Shown here: positions 10,818-23,268 of the stretch, in pieces
How positions within the stretch are numbered: the first letter of the stretch is position 1
How the letters are laid out: the number at the start of each line of letters is the position of its first letter
Origin: Immersiella caudata
Lineage: Eukaryota; Ascomycota; Sordariomycetes; Sordariales; Lasiosphaeriaceae
NCBI GenBank assembly: GCA_030512335.1
Contig: JAULSU010000005.1
Location: 4,421,501 to 4,485,500, forward strand
Direction of reading: 5' to 3'
Length of the DNA: 64,000 bases
Translations under genes and position numbers: made by a program
The notes under the pieces: generated by a model
Told to the model about the DNA's origin: nothing
Database searches by the model: none
Seen by the model: only the letters and a program-made list of their open reading frames with translations

Positions 10818-11261
10818 ATGCATCTCCTCTTCCCCCTACTCCCCCTCCTCACCCTCCTCGCCACCCCTTCCTCCTCCTCCCCCGCACCCGCACCCGCCCC
10901 GGCCGCCGCCGCCACCGCCAAAACCCTCTGCAAGTGCCGCCACAACCACGCCTCGACCACCTGGAAAGACATCACCTACTCCCCCGCTCACGTCGTCCAA
11001 TGGCTCTCGGACAAAGGCGGAGGCTGCTACCAGGGTTGGAAGAAGGATCAGAACCAGCGGACGATTTGCGTCGAGTTTCATGAGCTTGACGATGGACATG
11101 GGCATGGGAATGCGAATGCCACGGAGGGAGCGAAGAAGTGTATCAAGAAGTATTCCAAGGATCAGGAGGGCTGGCAGATGGGAAATTGGAAGATGCCGAG
11201 TAGTATCAACTGTATTACGGGGAAGGGTGACTGGGCTGTGGTCAAGATGTTTAAAGAGTGA
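10818..11261 (+). CDS. small secreted cysteine-rich protein 1
   Basis: A single-exon frame of 147 residues. Translation probably starts at ATG 10818, because a hydrophobic signal peptide follows at once (MHLLFPLLPLLTLLATPSSS), ahead of a Pro/Ala-rich spacer. The frame remains open upstream to 10647, but the added residues would bury the signal peptide. The mature part has six cysteines, in LCKCR, GGGCYQ, RTICVEF, KKCIKK and INCITG contexts, consistent with three disulfides. It also has a short Gly/His/Asn stretch (HGHGNANAT) with a possible N-glycosylation site. I do not recognise a named family. Size, signal peptide and even cysteine number fit candidate effectors or other extracellular small proteins; that role is inference. 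Confidence 0.75.
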   Translation: MHLLFPLLPLLTLLATPSSSSPAPAPAPAAAATAKTLCKCRHNHASTTWKDITYSPAHVVQWLSDKGGGCYQGWKKDQNQRTICVEFHELDDGHGHGNANATEGAKKCIKKYSKDQEGWQMGNWKMPSSINCITGKGDWAVVKMFKE

Positions 11262-11485
11262 TGGCTTTCTTTGAACGCGTGTTTGGGCGAGGGGCATCGT
11301 TGTATTTGTCTGGCGGGAGTGAGAAGTTGGACAACACAACCGAGTTCGTCTTGTTAAAGGATAGACCACAATACTTTGTCTGAACAGCAACCAAACTCCT
11401 CTTCTCACACTGAGACTGCAAGTTCACCACTCAACATGACATCTACTTCATTACCCTCCAAATGCATTGCGTCCAATATACACAC

Positions 11486-14400
11486 CTATTTCTCACCTGA
11501 ACCCTTCAAAGCCACATGCACCCTCCCCTCCTTCTTACTCCCCTTCGGCACCCTCGCAAGCCAGTAAACCCCCACCGCAGCAACCGCATTAAACACCGAA
11601 TACGCCCAGAGAATCCCAAAATTCCTCCATCTATCATCATACCTGATCTTGAGAAACTCCAAATACACATCCGTCCGCCCGATCGGACAGTACTGACACT
11701 CGCCCGTAGCCTGGAAATCCACGAGATACCCGCCTCGAGTGGCGATGTAAGGCGCCATGAAATCCCCGCAGGTTCCGTTGGCGGATTGGAACGAGAGGAG
11801 CTCAATATCGGAGCATTCAACATGGGTATGCGAGAGCCCGACCGAGAGTACCGCGCTGATCAAGTACGTGAACGGCGAGAGGTAGTACATCCAAGTCCAG
11901 AAGCCGGGCATCGCCGTGGGAGAAACAAGGATACTGCAGATGTCAGCATCCGCTCCACGGGTGAAAAAGAGCTAGGGGACTTACCCGCAAAAGACGAGCC
12001 AAAAGGTAAACAGCCCGCTAGCGGCATTTCCAGCAGCCTCGGCTGTTTCAATCGCCGCCTGGATGAGATAGCCAAAGGTGGTTGTGAATATGAGAAACAC
12101 CCAAAGCAGCAGGAACATGGCTGCCCCGCGCTCTTCCACCGTGTTGGTTGGCTCGGCATTGCGATACATGCCAATGGGGTAGTAGAATGTCACAAACATG
12201 AGTGCCGACACAGCTGTATTCCAGGCCAGCTCGGTGATCAAGTTGCAGAGAAAGAACACAGGCCAAGAGTACACCTTGGAGGGACGCTCGCGCGCCTCGT
12301 ACAGGTCTCGCTGTTCGACAAAGCTCGGGAGGATTTGTGGGACGAAGTTCGGGAAGATGGTGCTGTCAACGTCGGTCAACACCTCAAGTGAGTGCCAGTG
12401 TTTGCGGCTGTGAAGACTTACACCAGCATGAAAATGCTAAACGCCTGGTTCTGAAGCCCCTGGATGGAGTTATCGGACATGTAAAATGCCAAGCCGATAA
12501 ACAGCCCCTGCGCAGGTCAGTCATGCCCCGTTGCGTCTTCGGTTTCACGGCAGCAGCGATGTTCCAGCCATGAAGCGTAGGGGAAGAACATACCGTGAGT
12601 GTCGTCAGAGCAATCTTGGAGTAGATGTAGCTTGGTGATCTCCAAAACTGCAGATTCACCCGCTTCAAGCACTCCCACATCTGGACACGAAACGGTGCAG
12701 CAAACTCCCAGTACTCTGGACTCTCCTTCACCTCCACTGCCAACTGGCCCTTTTCTTGCATGGTCTCCATCTCATCCAGCTCCCTCCTCACTTGGACAAG
12801 CTCTTCGCTTCCCCGCCACACCCCCGGCCAGTCGATCTCGCTGTGCGATCCGGGCGCACAGCCAATAGTTTCCATCAGCCATTCAGCAGGGTTCTCGTCC
12901 TCGGGACAAGCGGTTGCGCCGTTGCGTTCAAAGTAGGAGGTCAGGGTATTGCAGCCGGGACCAATCTCTCCAAAGTATGCCGTGCGGCCATTAGGCGCGA
13001 GGAAGAGGAGACGATCAAAGCGCTGGAATAAGGGTGCCGAAGGTTGGTGGATGGTGCAAAGAACCGCCTGACCATGCTGTTTCAGGGTTGTGAGGAGGTC
13101 GAGGATCGACCACGCTGTCTGGCTGTCCAGGCCAGACGTGGGCTCATCGAGGAAGACGAGAAGTTGGGGGCGGGCCGCAAGCTCAACACCAATAGTGAGT
13201 CGCTTGCGTTGTTCAACGTTGAGGCCTAAACTGTCAGCTGCCATACTTCTCGGTGGAAGAGGGAACATACCTTCTCCAGGAACACCGACCACTGCCTCGG
13301 CGTAGTCTTCCATGCCGAGAAGCTTGATGACTTCCTCGACATACTCGAGCTTCCCCTTCTTGGAAGTCGTGGCAGGCTGACGCATCATAGCGCTGAACTG
13401 TAGAGACTCCCTGACCGTGTCAGTTGCCAGATGCAGATCGAACTGCTGCGCGTAGCCAGTTTTGCGCTGGAAGGATGAATCTCGCAATCTGCCGTTGACA
13501 AAGACGTCACCCGAGACCACGCCGATTGTTGTTCGAGTGGCCAACACGTCGAGGAGGGTCGTCTTGCCAGCCCCAGAAGGCCCCTGAATAGTCAGCATCG
13601 TGTACAGGGCACTGCCCAAGGGACAGGGTACATACCAAAAGGGCTGTCACCGTTCCAGGCTTGATCCAGCCATCGACGCGATCCAGAATTCTCTTCTTCT
13701 CTTTGTTCACAGTGATGTCAAAGCAAACATCCCTCCAATGGAATATCGACGTGTGTTTCTGGATCGACGGGATATCCGTGACCTCAGCGATGACGTCCGC
13801 TTTTGAACCATTCGGGTTCTCAATGTCCGTGCTGGCCGCCAAGCCATGTCCGCGGCGGAAGACAAGAATCTCTCCTTTGGACTTTTTAGACGAAACGAGC
13901 TCGGCGGCGGCGATGTAGGTCCCAAGGTAGAAGACAGTAAACGCCACCAGGATCCCAAAGTTCCTAATCAGTCAGCGATTTGCCTGTGAGTCTCAAACTC
14001 GGAAATCCCACCTCCAGAGGTTCTGCTTCTCGTAGCCAAAGCTCAGCCTCAGGTAGTCCTCCCCTGAAACCACATTCAGGCCAGCCTTGGCACCAACAAC
14101 AGAGCAGATGTGGCTCAGCTCCCCGACTGCGTCATACCCTGGGCCCTGGGGCACGAACCCAGCACAAGGAAACTCTCTGCCCCAAAACTCATTCACCATC
14201 AGGCTCTCGTATGCGTACGCGATTGGGTTGACATATCTTATCCACCCAAACCACGGAACCATCAAGGCGGGCGGGATGGCGAAACCAGTGAAGATGATCA
14301 GCGCGAGAATGATTAGTGCAACAGGTACCAGCGCCTGCACGAGGGTCTTGCTCAGTGCGCCAAAGGTGCGGTACATGTGTGACATGACGATGGTGGTAGC

Positions 14401-16306
14401 GAAGGAAAATAGGAGGAACGTGAAAAACGCGCCAGGCGTGCGTCTAAGATTGGTCATGAAGTACAACACCACGTTGAAGAAGATGGCGTTGCCAATCTTG
14501 TATGGCATGTCGGTAACGAGGCCTGCCATGGCTTCTGCAGAAGGATGGTGGAAAGCATAGCGTACATGCTTCTCGACGATGGGTCGTTGTGCATAGAGGA
14601 TGTTGATCTGATTATGTCAGTGGGAACTTGCGAACAGGTCAAGGGAGCTCACCTCCATGGCGCTGGCAAATGCATTCAGCAGCAGCGAAAGGAATATCAG
14701 AACTCCGCGACTGTAAAAGCTGTTGGTTGTTTCGCCGAGGTTGTAAAATGCGCTGGAGATGACAAGGGCGAGAAACGAGTTGACAACAACACCGGTGATG
14801 GTGATGGTGCCGTCTCGTCGAAGTCGCTGATAGCCTCTGCGAGTGCAGATGGACACTTGTTCTATAAACGATAACATGTACGGCGACTCTGGTTTCCTGG
14901 GATGTGTTAGCCTGTCTTCGATAATACCTGGTGCGGGACAGCGGCTACTGTGACTTCGTCTGCCGGAAGTGCTTTGCATCCAACATCTGGTTCACACTGG
15001 CACCTCCAACCGGGTATGCCGCGTCAAACGCCTCGATACCAGCCAGGAGTTGCTTGTACGCGGAGCTCGTCTTCCAGCGCTGCACAAACTCCTCGGGAGT
15101 CCTTGGTACGGCCTTTTCCATGCCGGCCCTGACTCTTCGCTCTGAGCTGGTCACGCTGGTGAGAAAATCTGGTGTCGTTTGCCTCGGTGCCCTCTCGAAT
15201 CCCAACTCTTCAAAGTATGCCGCCGCCTCGTTACACGGACCGAAGTAGATCTGTCGCCCGAGGTAAAGCACCGTGACTTTATCGAAGACCTATTTCGTCA
15301 GCATTGACCAACATCCTGGACAAAGAGCACTCACATCATACGCAGCCTGCGGTGCTTGGTACAGCGCAACAGCAGCCGTTGCACCCGCCAGCTCCGCACC
15401 AACCTTCAACACCCGACAAAACTCCACAGCATTCGCGCTATCCAGGCCTCTCGTGCTGTTGTCCCAACATTGCAAGCCAGCCCCGCTAAGCATGGCCTCA
15501 GCAATGCTGACCCTCTTCCTTTCTCCCCCAGAAACGCCGCGCACCATGTCGTTGCCTACATTCGTGTGTTTCACCTCCATAAGCCCAAAAGCAGCGAGCG
15601 CGACATCCTTCAACCTTTCCGCGAACGCCTCCCTCGTCACCCCGGGGAAGATACCGCTCGGAGGGGCGCGCGCCTTGGCAGCGAAGGACAAAGTCTGGTC
15701 GACAGTGAGTTGTGGGAAATGCACGTCCTGCTCAGCCATGTAGATCGCCTCGCCGCGGAACTGGGTGCGCATCTTCTCCGGCGCGATACCCTGGTAGTTG
15801 AGGTGCGAACCATCCTCCACCGTCAACCCATGTATATCGCCCGAGATCGTCTTGAGGAGCGTCGAGCAACCTGAGCCGGGCCGGCCGAGGACCAAGAGGA
15901 GTTCGCCGTGGGGAATGAGGCCGTCGAAGGAGTGGAGGACCGGGGTCTTGCGCGACGAGGAGCCTGCTATGCGCCGGAAGAGGGAGGCAGTCGAGAGGGG
16001 GATGTTGGAGACGGTTTTCTGGTAGTCGGTTGGGGTTGTGGTGCCGGATACCGACAGGTTGTGGAATGATACACCGATGTGTTGGTGGGGATAGGATGCG
16101 CCGGCGGAGGAGGTGAAGCGCGTGAGGTTGGCGAGCCAAGCGCGGATCGAGAAGGACGGGTTGTGAGGGTCGAGGAGGGGATTACCGACTGGCGATGCGA
16201 AGGGATTTTCGGGCATGCTGGGAGCGCCGGCCATGCTTGCGCTGGAAGCTGCCTTGGATGTTGCGCTCTCCGGAGCGCTTTCGGGGGGTATCTTGTCGAC
16301 GTCCAT
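11486..16306 (-). CDS. full-size PDR-type ABC transporter (ABCG family)
   Basis: Plasma-membrane-type drug or metabolite exporter. Ten exons on the minus strand: 15335-16306, 14949-15289, 14653-14896, 14012-14607, 13636-13963, 13271-13583, 12594-13225, 12424-12507, 11985-12382, 11486-11933; introns are 41-86 bases and all phases agree. The product is 1451 residues, the family norm. Order is NBD1-TMD1-NBD2-TMD2. NBD1 has the PDR-variant Walker A GRPGSGCS (residues 141-148), signature VSGGER (258-263) and a changed Walker B ending QCWDN. NBD2 starts with canonical GPSGAGKT (about 828-835), the degenerate signature LNVEQRKR (about 933-940) and FLDEPTSGLD. This mirrored degeneracy is typical of fungal PDR pumps, so ATP hydrolysis is probably at one composite site. 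TMD1 carries YAQRPIVEKH and the NPIAYAYESL motif. The 41-base intron (12383-12423, GTGTAA donor) is the least certain junction. Confidence 0.93.
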
Positions 16307-18100
16307 GTCGAAATTGATCGTTGAGAAGCGGTCAGATCATTGAGAATGGAACCAGCAGTCAATGGCAAAAGAAGTGAGTTCCTGTTGTTCATCCGAACTC
16401 GAGTTCCAGCTCGAATCATGGCACCGAAAAGCAGCGCCTTCTGAGGAAAGAGCGAGCCCTCGCAAACGGCCAAGCTCCCAGATAAGTCCCGACGCAGCCT
16501 CCCGCCAGCAAACACAACATGATGTACCACCTCCATAGCCTTAACGTCTGCATCTGCCATGTAGCCCGCCATTTCGGGTGTCCAGCCCTTGAAACGAAAC
16601 ATAATGTGGGGGTCAACTGCATCGTCTCGCAGGTGGTCGTCGGGAAGGGTCTGGCCCGAGAAACCTTGGCACCTTCCTCGGCGGTGAGCTGCCAGCCCCG
16701 GACGCCACTGCGCTGCGCGCCATACCGTGCATATACAGTGTCGTTTAACTTGCAACGAAATTCACCCACCAAACTCGTGTCAAAGCAGTCGAGAAGGACC
16801 TCGAATGTCCATGTTTCGTTTCATCTCGTCATTTCGTTTGGTCCCGCCGCGGCGGATAGATTCAAAAGGGGCGTGATCCTGCGCCCAAGCCGCCTCCCTG
16901 AAGCAGATCACCCGACGGGATCCTGCGCCTGAGTGGCCGAACCAAGGCATGTCTACAGTGCCCGGACACCACCCTGCCGGAAATGCGTCCACAGTTTGGG
17001 TTTTGCCGCACTGTGTGCTGCAAGGGCTGCTCGAGTCGGCTGGCAAACCCGGCCTGGCTTGCATGGCTGGGCACACCCGACAAGCCTGACATGCGCCCGG
17101 AAGCTGGCGTTTCCGAGCGCAAGCAGCGAGCAAGTGGCCCGGAGCTTTCCACGAAATGAACTTGTGTCGATGGATTTAGCTGCAGGTGCAGGATCACACT
17201 CCCCGATTCGATTATGATTTCGAATAGTTAGGCCGATTTTTTCTCAACCCGTTTTTCACCCGATGCAGCTGTTCTCTGCGCAGCGGCAAGTCGAACCGGA
17301 TCGTCGCCGTTCGGCGCCGTGGTGGGTCATGAAGACCAATCCCGATGGATGTGCGACCCAACAGCTCGGATCAAGCGTATCCGTACGCCAGCCTGGAAAT
17401 CGGGGCAAGCAATCTTTCTGGGTCGAGCTTCCTTTTGGGACCGAGACCTCCACCAGCTGCGATTCCCACTCGTCGAAGGAAGCAGGGCAGGCCGAATGCC
17501 CATGGAGCTGCTCCATTAGTGCCGACTCCTTTGGGACTCTCATCGGGAAGCTTTCTTTCCGGCCGTCGCAGAGGACACGAACTGGATCAACCCACCAAGT
17601 TCATGATCACACATCGAAGGCCCGCAGCGCCCAGCTCTGGAGAGTGGAGGTTTTAGCCTCGTGGCCTCGCTGGGCTGTCATCTTCCCATCATGGATCCGC
17701 TTCCCATTGGGAAAGCCAAGGATACGCGCAGCGTTATCTTGTTCTCCCAATCTCGGCCGGTGGACGTTCCGTGAAGCTTGCCGCCTGGTGGTGACGCCAC
17801 TTCCTTCACGTGAGCCAGACGCCCCTGAGAGCTAGTTTCCCCTTCCCCACAAACGACGAATGTTCTTGGCATGGGGTTTGCTCTCCGTTTTGGACCTTTG
17901 ATGAAGTGAAGGCTTCTGCAGCCGTAGCTATTGGCCCAACGAGGAGAAATACAGAAGGAATCTGACCAAAGCCCATTCATATTCTCCGCTGGGCTGGTTC
18001 GGGTCCCTCAAAAGGTTGAGTACGGAGCACAACTGTGGTTCCAGTCGTCCTTCATCGACGCGTCGCGTCCCCCAGACTGCAGTAACAATGAGGAGGTATG
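16307..18100. other. intergenic, no gene supported
   Basis: About 1.8 kb upstream of the ABC transporter, also 3' of the broken membrane-protein copy. Several frames of 90-190 codons occur on both strands, but none shows motifs or splice logic. The first several hundred bases should contain the transporter promoter. Confidence 0.45.
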
Positions 18101-18140
18101 TCTAAATTGTTATCGGTCAGCCTAGCCTATCTTCCAATCG

Positions 18141-19360
18141 TTAGAATTTGATACAGACTACATCTGACAGTCTAGATGTTATGAAGTCTGTGTATACTTT
18201 GCAGATAAAATGTAGGGTAATCATCGGCTTGACCAACAGCCAGTCGACCAAGAGCTTCTTCTTCAAAGACGAGGCCGAAGTTGCATCCCAGCGATCAGCA
18301 CATTTCAAGATAGAAATGGTGATTTGACTCAGTGGTTGGCGAAGTTGAAGATGTAGGAAGTTGGAGTTCGTCTTTACCAGTTTGATGGTTGGTGTCATGT
18401 ACGCCAGCGAAAGAATTACCATGGAAACAATCGCGGACTTGAATGCTGTTGTCTCTTAAATCTCAGCCCCAGCACTTATTTTCTCAGGGGGCTTCCCCTG
18501 TCGACCGCGAATGAAGAGTTTCCTAGCGGCGTCGATATCGTAGAAACATCGTGTATTTGACGAGGTAACCGCTGCTGTCGCTTGGTTTTCTTGGCACCAG
18601 TTGAAAAACACTGTCGGTAAGATGGCTACAAGGAGAGCTAGCCACATCAGAGTCATGAAAAGCAGCCTCCGGTTTCGCTCCATTTGGTGGTTGTGGAAGT
18701 GGCCCCGTAGCGCTGTTAAACAGTCAACGTGGGTGATGTTGGAGAACCACACCAGTGACACGAGAACTTTCCAGTGATAGGCAGACACATAGCAAGAGGG
18801 GTTGATGTATCCGCTTATCAGAATTCCAAGCCCTCTGAGGATTTGGATATCGCACATGCTTAATATGAGCTACTTTGTCAGTAAGGTACTGTAAGTGAAC
18901 CGCATCGACAAGCTTCAGAGTTGGGAAGTTGGGCTTGGACATACGGATTCCAAAGCTAACTTGAATCTAGGAGAGCGGTACCACCTCCGAGTCTCCCAGG
19001 GACCTGTTTCACGGAACATTCTGTTGAATACATAGAACTCAACGAAGTTATCCGTCGTGTGATGATCAAGTTCTGGCAGCTCAAAGCCCAAGAGGCGTTG
19101 GCGGTCTGTTTGTCTCAACCGAGGATAGAGCCGTTCTAGGAGAAAAGGGTAATACAGAACCACCAGGACCACTGCAAATCAGGCTGTACCGGCAAACCTT
19201 ATGGCCACCTGTAATCCGCTGTCAATTAGCTGGTGGGCTCACAAGGCACCTCCTTGTGTGTAGAATTTGGACTTACTCCGGTGCCCCCAATATCCGGATT
19301 TGCCTCGAGATCAATCTTGGGGCCAAAACAATCTGTTGAATGTGAACAGGCCCCAGACAT
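18141..19360 (-). pseudogene. broken multi-pass membrane protein (paralogue of the 54.9 kb gene)
   Basis: Exons 19277-19360, 18945-19208 and 18141-18869, with well-formed introns of 68 and 75 bases, align with the intact gene at 54935-57066. MSGACSHSTD... reaches LEANPDIGGTG (intact: IEANPDIAGPG), then VAIRFAGTA, an in-frame TGA at 19179-19181, then VVLVVLYYPFLLERL. The best conserved block is DIQILRGLGILISGY with SAYHWKVLVSLVWFSNITH. A second stop, TAA at 18456-18458, falls between AGAEI and ETTAFKSAIVS with no frame change. The last exon of the intact gene has no counterpart. Two nonsense codons plus a missing 3' end indicate a pseudogene; the splice sites are preserved, so decay is probably recent. 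Confidence 0.7.
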
Positions 19361-19890
19361 GTTCGTCGACAGCTGTTACCAGACATGGATGGTTTCAAGG
19401 CGGTTCGTGAGGTTGACCTCGGACGAAACGTCACACAAAAGAACGAAAGCATTTACCTTTCAAATATACCACACCTCGCAGCGGAGCAACACCGCAACAG
19501 TGGGAAACAGTCTCACAAAACCACCGCAACGTTTTGCAATATGCCTGAACACGACTTTGGGCCTACCTTCGTAACCTGATAACTACCATGCGGCTACCCG
19601 TGTTCTTTGGTCGTGGCTGTCATGGCGTGCGTGTTCTCACTTGTTGGCCAAATCAAAGCCTTGTTACAGTTACCTACAGTCTCACCAAGGAGGAGACTGG
19701 CACACAATGTAAACGAGGGACCCAGCAGCCTTGGGAATTGACAGGACACAAGCTTCATGCGTGTTCATATAATTGAGGCACTGCTGTATGCCATGCTGTC
19801 CCCCGCATAGCGTCACCTCGCTTTCCTCAAATAGCCACCTCGAGTCCGTCGGAACGATCCCAAAATAGAAATTCCCCTCACTTAATAACC
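19361..19890. other. intergenic, no gene seen
   Basis: About 530 bases between the broken membrane-protein gene and the P450 3' end. Short plus-strand frames are unsupported. Confidence 0.45.
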
Positions 19891-21637
19891 TCATCCCAGA
19901 GAAGCCCCCTGCTTCCGAGTAACCCTTACAGCTTGCCCCCTAATCAAGTACATCAAATACCCCCCCACCTCCACCGGCCTCACCGGATCAACCGCCGCAA
20001 AGTCAAAATATCTCAACATCTCCACAACCACCTTATTCAACTCCATCAACCCCAAGCCCTTCCCTAGACACTGAAACCTCCCACTACCAAACGTTAAATC
20101 CACCATGCCACACATATTCCTGAACCTCTCACCCCCATCTACCTGATCCGCTGCCGCTGCTTCCAGCCACCGTTCTGGGCGGAAAAAGTTACCGTCTTCA
20201 CCCCATATATCCCTCCTGCGCATTGCGGAGCGTAAATTACTTCCCAGCCATGTCCCGCCGGGGAGATATACACCAGCTACGGTGTCACCGCAGGGTTGTA
20301 CCTCCTTGTAGAACTCTGCGGGGAGGGGGTATAGACGGAGGGTCTCGCGGATGACGGCTTGGAGGTAGGGAAGGGATTTGGCTTCGGATTCGCGGATGGG
20401 GGAGGAGATTTTGCCGGAGGAGATGGAGAGGGTTATTTCTTGGTTGAGACGGTGGTAAGAGGTGGGGGAGGTGAGGAGGAGGGCGAGGAGGAGGCGGAGG
20501 GCTGAGGCGGTGTTGTCGGAGCCGGCGACGCTAACAACATTATCAGACACTGTGCTACTATAGAGGTAACGGGAAAAGAAGGGTCTTGAGGAAACGAAGG
20601 CTGGGACAGGGAACTCACATCGCCATGACCAACTCACTGAACAACTCATCCCCTTTCAATCCCTTATCCATCAATCCCTGCATCATATCCCCTCCCCTTT
20701 CTCCTTTCTCCCCGTTCAAGTCCGCCTTCTGCCTTCCCCCCTCCCTCCTCTCCATAGCCCCCCTCGCAGCGCCCATCAACCTCCCCAGTCCCACTTTATC
20801 CCCCTCCCTCGGTAACATCCTACTCAATACCGGCCTCAACCAAGTCAATATTGGAAGCGAACTCAACGCAGAGCGAATTGGTAGGAAATCCTGCAACGCT
20901 TGGACATACCCGCCTATATCTTCATCGTCGCGGAGGAATCCGAATGGCTCCGACCATAGTATGCAAGCGATTGTATCCAGTGAAAAGTACTGTGCTATAA
21001 TACTGAAATCGACGAGTTGGGATGTACTCGCTTTGCAATCTAGGTAGGATATCAACGCAGAAACCTGGGAGTCGACTACCTCCTCGAGGGAAGGGGAAGT
21101 GTTATCTCTTCCAGCGTAGGTAGGTGCCAGTAAGGAGTGGCGCTCGTGATGGAGGGCGTTGGACTGGAGGGTCCCTGAGAGACTGAGTGTGCTGTCGATG
21201 TCTTTGACGAGACGGGTGATGTCGTGGTACCATTCTGATTTGAGGTAGGGGGAGCGGGCGGTGCCGAGGCGGCGAAGGGTGGAGAGGTCGTCGGTTAGGA
21301 TGTGGTTGGGGCCGATGCGGACGAGACGGCCTAAATGAAGGAGAGGGTACAATTAGAATGGGAAGACAAATCTAGGGTGGTGGTGGAGGGAGGGAATACC
21401 GTATTTCTCATTCTGAGAGGTTGCCCATGTGTTGAGACGACCGCTGAGACCCCAGGTGAAGAGGGAGTAGTAGCAGGTGATGGAGTTGTTGAAGGGTCCT
21501 GGGATGTGGCGGAGGTGGATGTGCCAGATGCAGATTTCCCGAACGAGCCACACCACGGCGATGGCACCAGCCAGGATGATGAGGGTCATCCACCAGTTGG
21601 CGAAGAGGGCGTCTTTGGTGAGTTGGAGGAAACCCAT
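19891..21637 (-). CDS. cytochrome P450 monooxygenase
   Basis: Haem-thiolate monooxygenase, anchored in the ER membrane, substrate unknown. Exons 21400-21637, 20619-21330 and 19891-20530 (introns 69 and 88 bases) give 529 residues, normal for the family. The N-terminus MGFLQLTKDAL is followed by a transmembrane helix (WWMTLIILAGAIAVVWLV) and the Pro-rich hinge HIPGPF. The I-helix motif AGSDNT is at 319-324, ExxR as ETLR at 379-382, FRPERW at 433-438, and the haem-binding loop FGSGRFQCLGKG places the axial Cys at 471. Met 21637 was chosen over an in-frame ATG at 21829, whose extension is a Ser/Ala-rich microsatellite translation. The I-helix has Asn between Asp and Thr, giving AGSDNT, as in several fungal P450 families. 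It lies 3.6 kb from the ABC transporter, but no backbone synthase is present, so a metabolite cluster is not shown. Confidence 0.92.
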
Positions 21638-21712
21638 GGCAGTATGTGTGGGATCTGTGGTGGAAGAAGTGAATAATATGGAGACAGGCAAGGATATTTG
21701 CGGGACCTGAGA

Positions 21713-21795
21713 AGCAGAAGAAGAAGAAGCAGAAGCAGAAGAAGAAGCAGAGGAAGAAGCAGAAGAAGAAGAAGCAGAAGAAGCAGAAGACGAGG
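21713..21795. repeat. GAA/GCA trinucleotide repeat
   Basis: An imperfect purine-rich microsatellite of GAAGAA and GCAGAA units just upstream of the P450 start. In the P450 strand it would read Ser/Ala codons, explaining the open frame to 21829. Confidence 0.85.
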
Positions 21796-21799
21796 ACAA

Positions 21800-23268
21800 T
21801 GCTGGGTCCCGGCCTTGCAAGGCAACCATGCCACATTATCTGGCTCTCTATTCGCAGGCTGACTTGTACAACAGCTGCAGCCAACTGCGAAACATGCCAT
21901 TGCTGGCACACCTGCAGATTCCCATCCCTTGCAGACAGGAGCCAAGCCCGGCAGTCAATCGGGAAAGTCGTGACAAAAACCCCGCATCTCCGGCCAATAT
22001 GACACCGTCCTGGACACCCTCTTTGAAGTGACCGCAGCTGCGAGTCTGAGACACGCTCGCCGTGCGCAGCACTGATGAGAAACTCTGCTACTGACCTGCC
22101 TCGCGAAAGGGGTAATCCGGCCGATAAATCATCCCCATGCGTGGATGTTTCCATATTGGAGCTCTGACCTCAGATGGGATTGCCCGCGGCGATATGCGGT
22201 TGCCATGTCGCCTTCTCTAGCTGCTGCTGACGTGCATTACACTCTGTGTTTTTGTTTGGATGTTGCATGCTGACAGAGGTGGTCACCTACACAGTCAGCC
22301 GTGCGTCCCTGTCTCTAACTTTCAGCTGAGCTTACTGGGGAAGACATAAGCGTAGCTTAAGATGCGCGGCCCTCGGAAGCCGAACATTCGTAGCCCGAGG
22401 TACAAGGCTTTAACTAGGAAATAATCTCTGCTCCGATGTGTCGGCCTGTTGGGGCGGTGAGTGTCATGACCTCAGAATATGTCCCGCATTTTCGCGCAAG
22501 AGTCACAACAAGTGCTTGAGCAGGGGCTGCTCGATCGGAAGAAGTCGCTGTCGAATCTGCAATCGCGCCAACATTGTCGAATAGCCCCAAACGAAGCCAT
22601 TGCTCCACTCCTCCTGGCACTGGAATTCCATGGCGGGCCGGAGGCAGATGATTAGCCGGACTCGATGGCCGGGGAAAAACGGGGCGTTGGTGTGCTAGAC
22701 CCGGGACCTAAGGTCTCAGGGCGGGGAGTTATCAAGGTGACCGGGGCGGTAGTGGGGTGTCGGCGATGGAGCAGCGGCGCCGGAGCCAAGCGGCCTTGGC
22801 AAGTGGTTCCCGGCCCGGACCGAAATCTCCGGAATTTCTGGACGGAAGGGCATGCGGATCTTGTATCGAACGGCGCTGCGACCGTAGCTCGTCCACTTGG
22901 AGGATCCATGGATGCGTGCCTCTGAAGTTTGGGTATATCGTCGTAGTTTCAATAGCAAATGCCACGAATGGTGCTGCTTCCTCAGGCTGCCGTTTCTGAG
23001 GCGGGGCTGGACTCCCGAACGGCTAGCCGGGTGTGGGGTAGAGGGGTTGCTTGATGTGGGTCCCTGCAAGGCATCCATCCTCCCGATCCTTTGGAATCTT
23101 GCAGTCAACAGCCACCACAGCTCCAACATCCAAATTTTCCCGAGTCACGCTGGTGCCAGTCGCGACCCCGATGCGACTGCGATCAAACTTCCTCGACAAT
23201 GCCGCCGGTGACCTGAAAGCCGGCGTCTCTGCTCAATCCACACCGAAACCACCCAATTCGCCTCCCAG
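21800..23268. other. intergenic between divergent P450 and NACHT-ANK genes
   Basis: About 1.5 kb that should hold the promoters of both divergently transcribed neighbours. No supported gene, RNA or long repeat is visible. Confidence 0.5.

Noticed and set aside
10771..11274. Pro-rich plus-strand frame of 167 codons overlapping secreted protein 1
   Set aside because: It is an out-of-frame shadow of the C-rich signal-peptide region; the other frame has a signal peptide and ordered cysteines.
11516..12391. Long plus-strand frame of 291 codons
   Set aside because: It is antisense to the last exons of the ABC transporter and has no motifs.
19891..21637. P450 plus nearby ABC transporter as a biosynthetic gene cluster
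   Set aside because: No polyketide, peptide or terpene backbone enzyme is present in the window; the distance and the broken gene between them give no support.
21637..21829. P450 N-terminal extension of 64 residues
   Set aside because: The extension is Ser/Ala-rich translation of a trinucleotide repeat; the shorter form begins with a normal membrane anchor.
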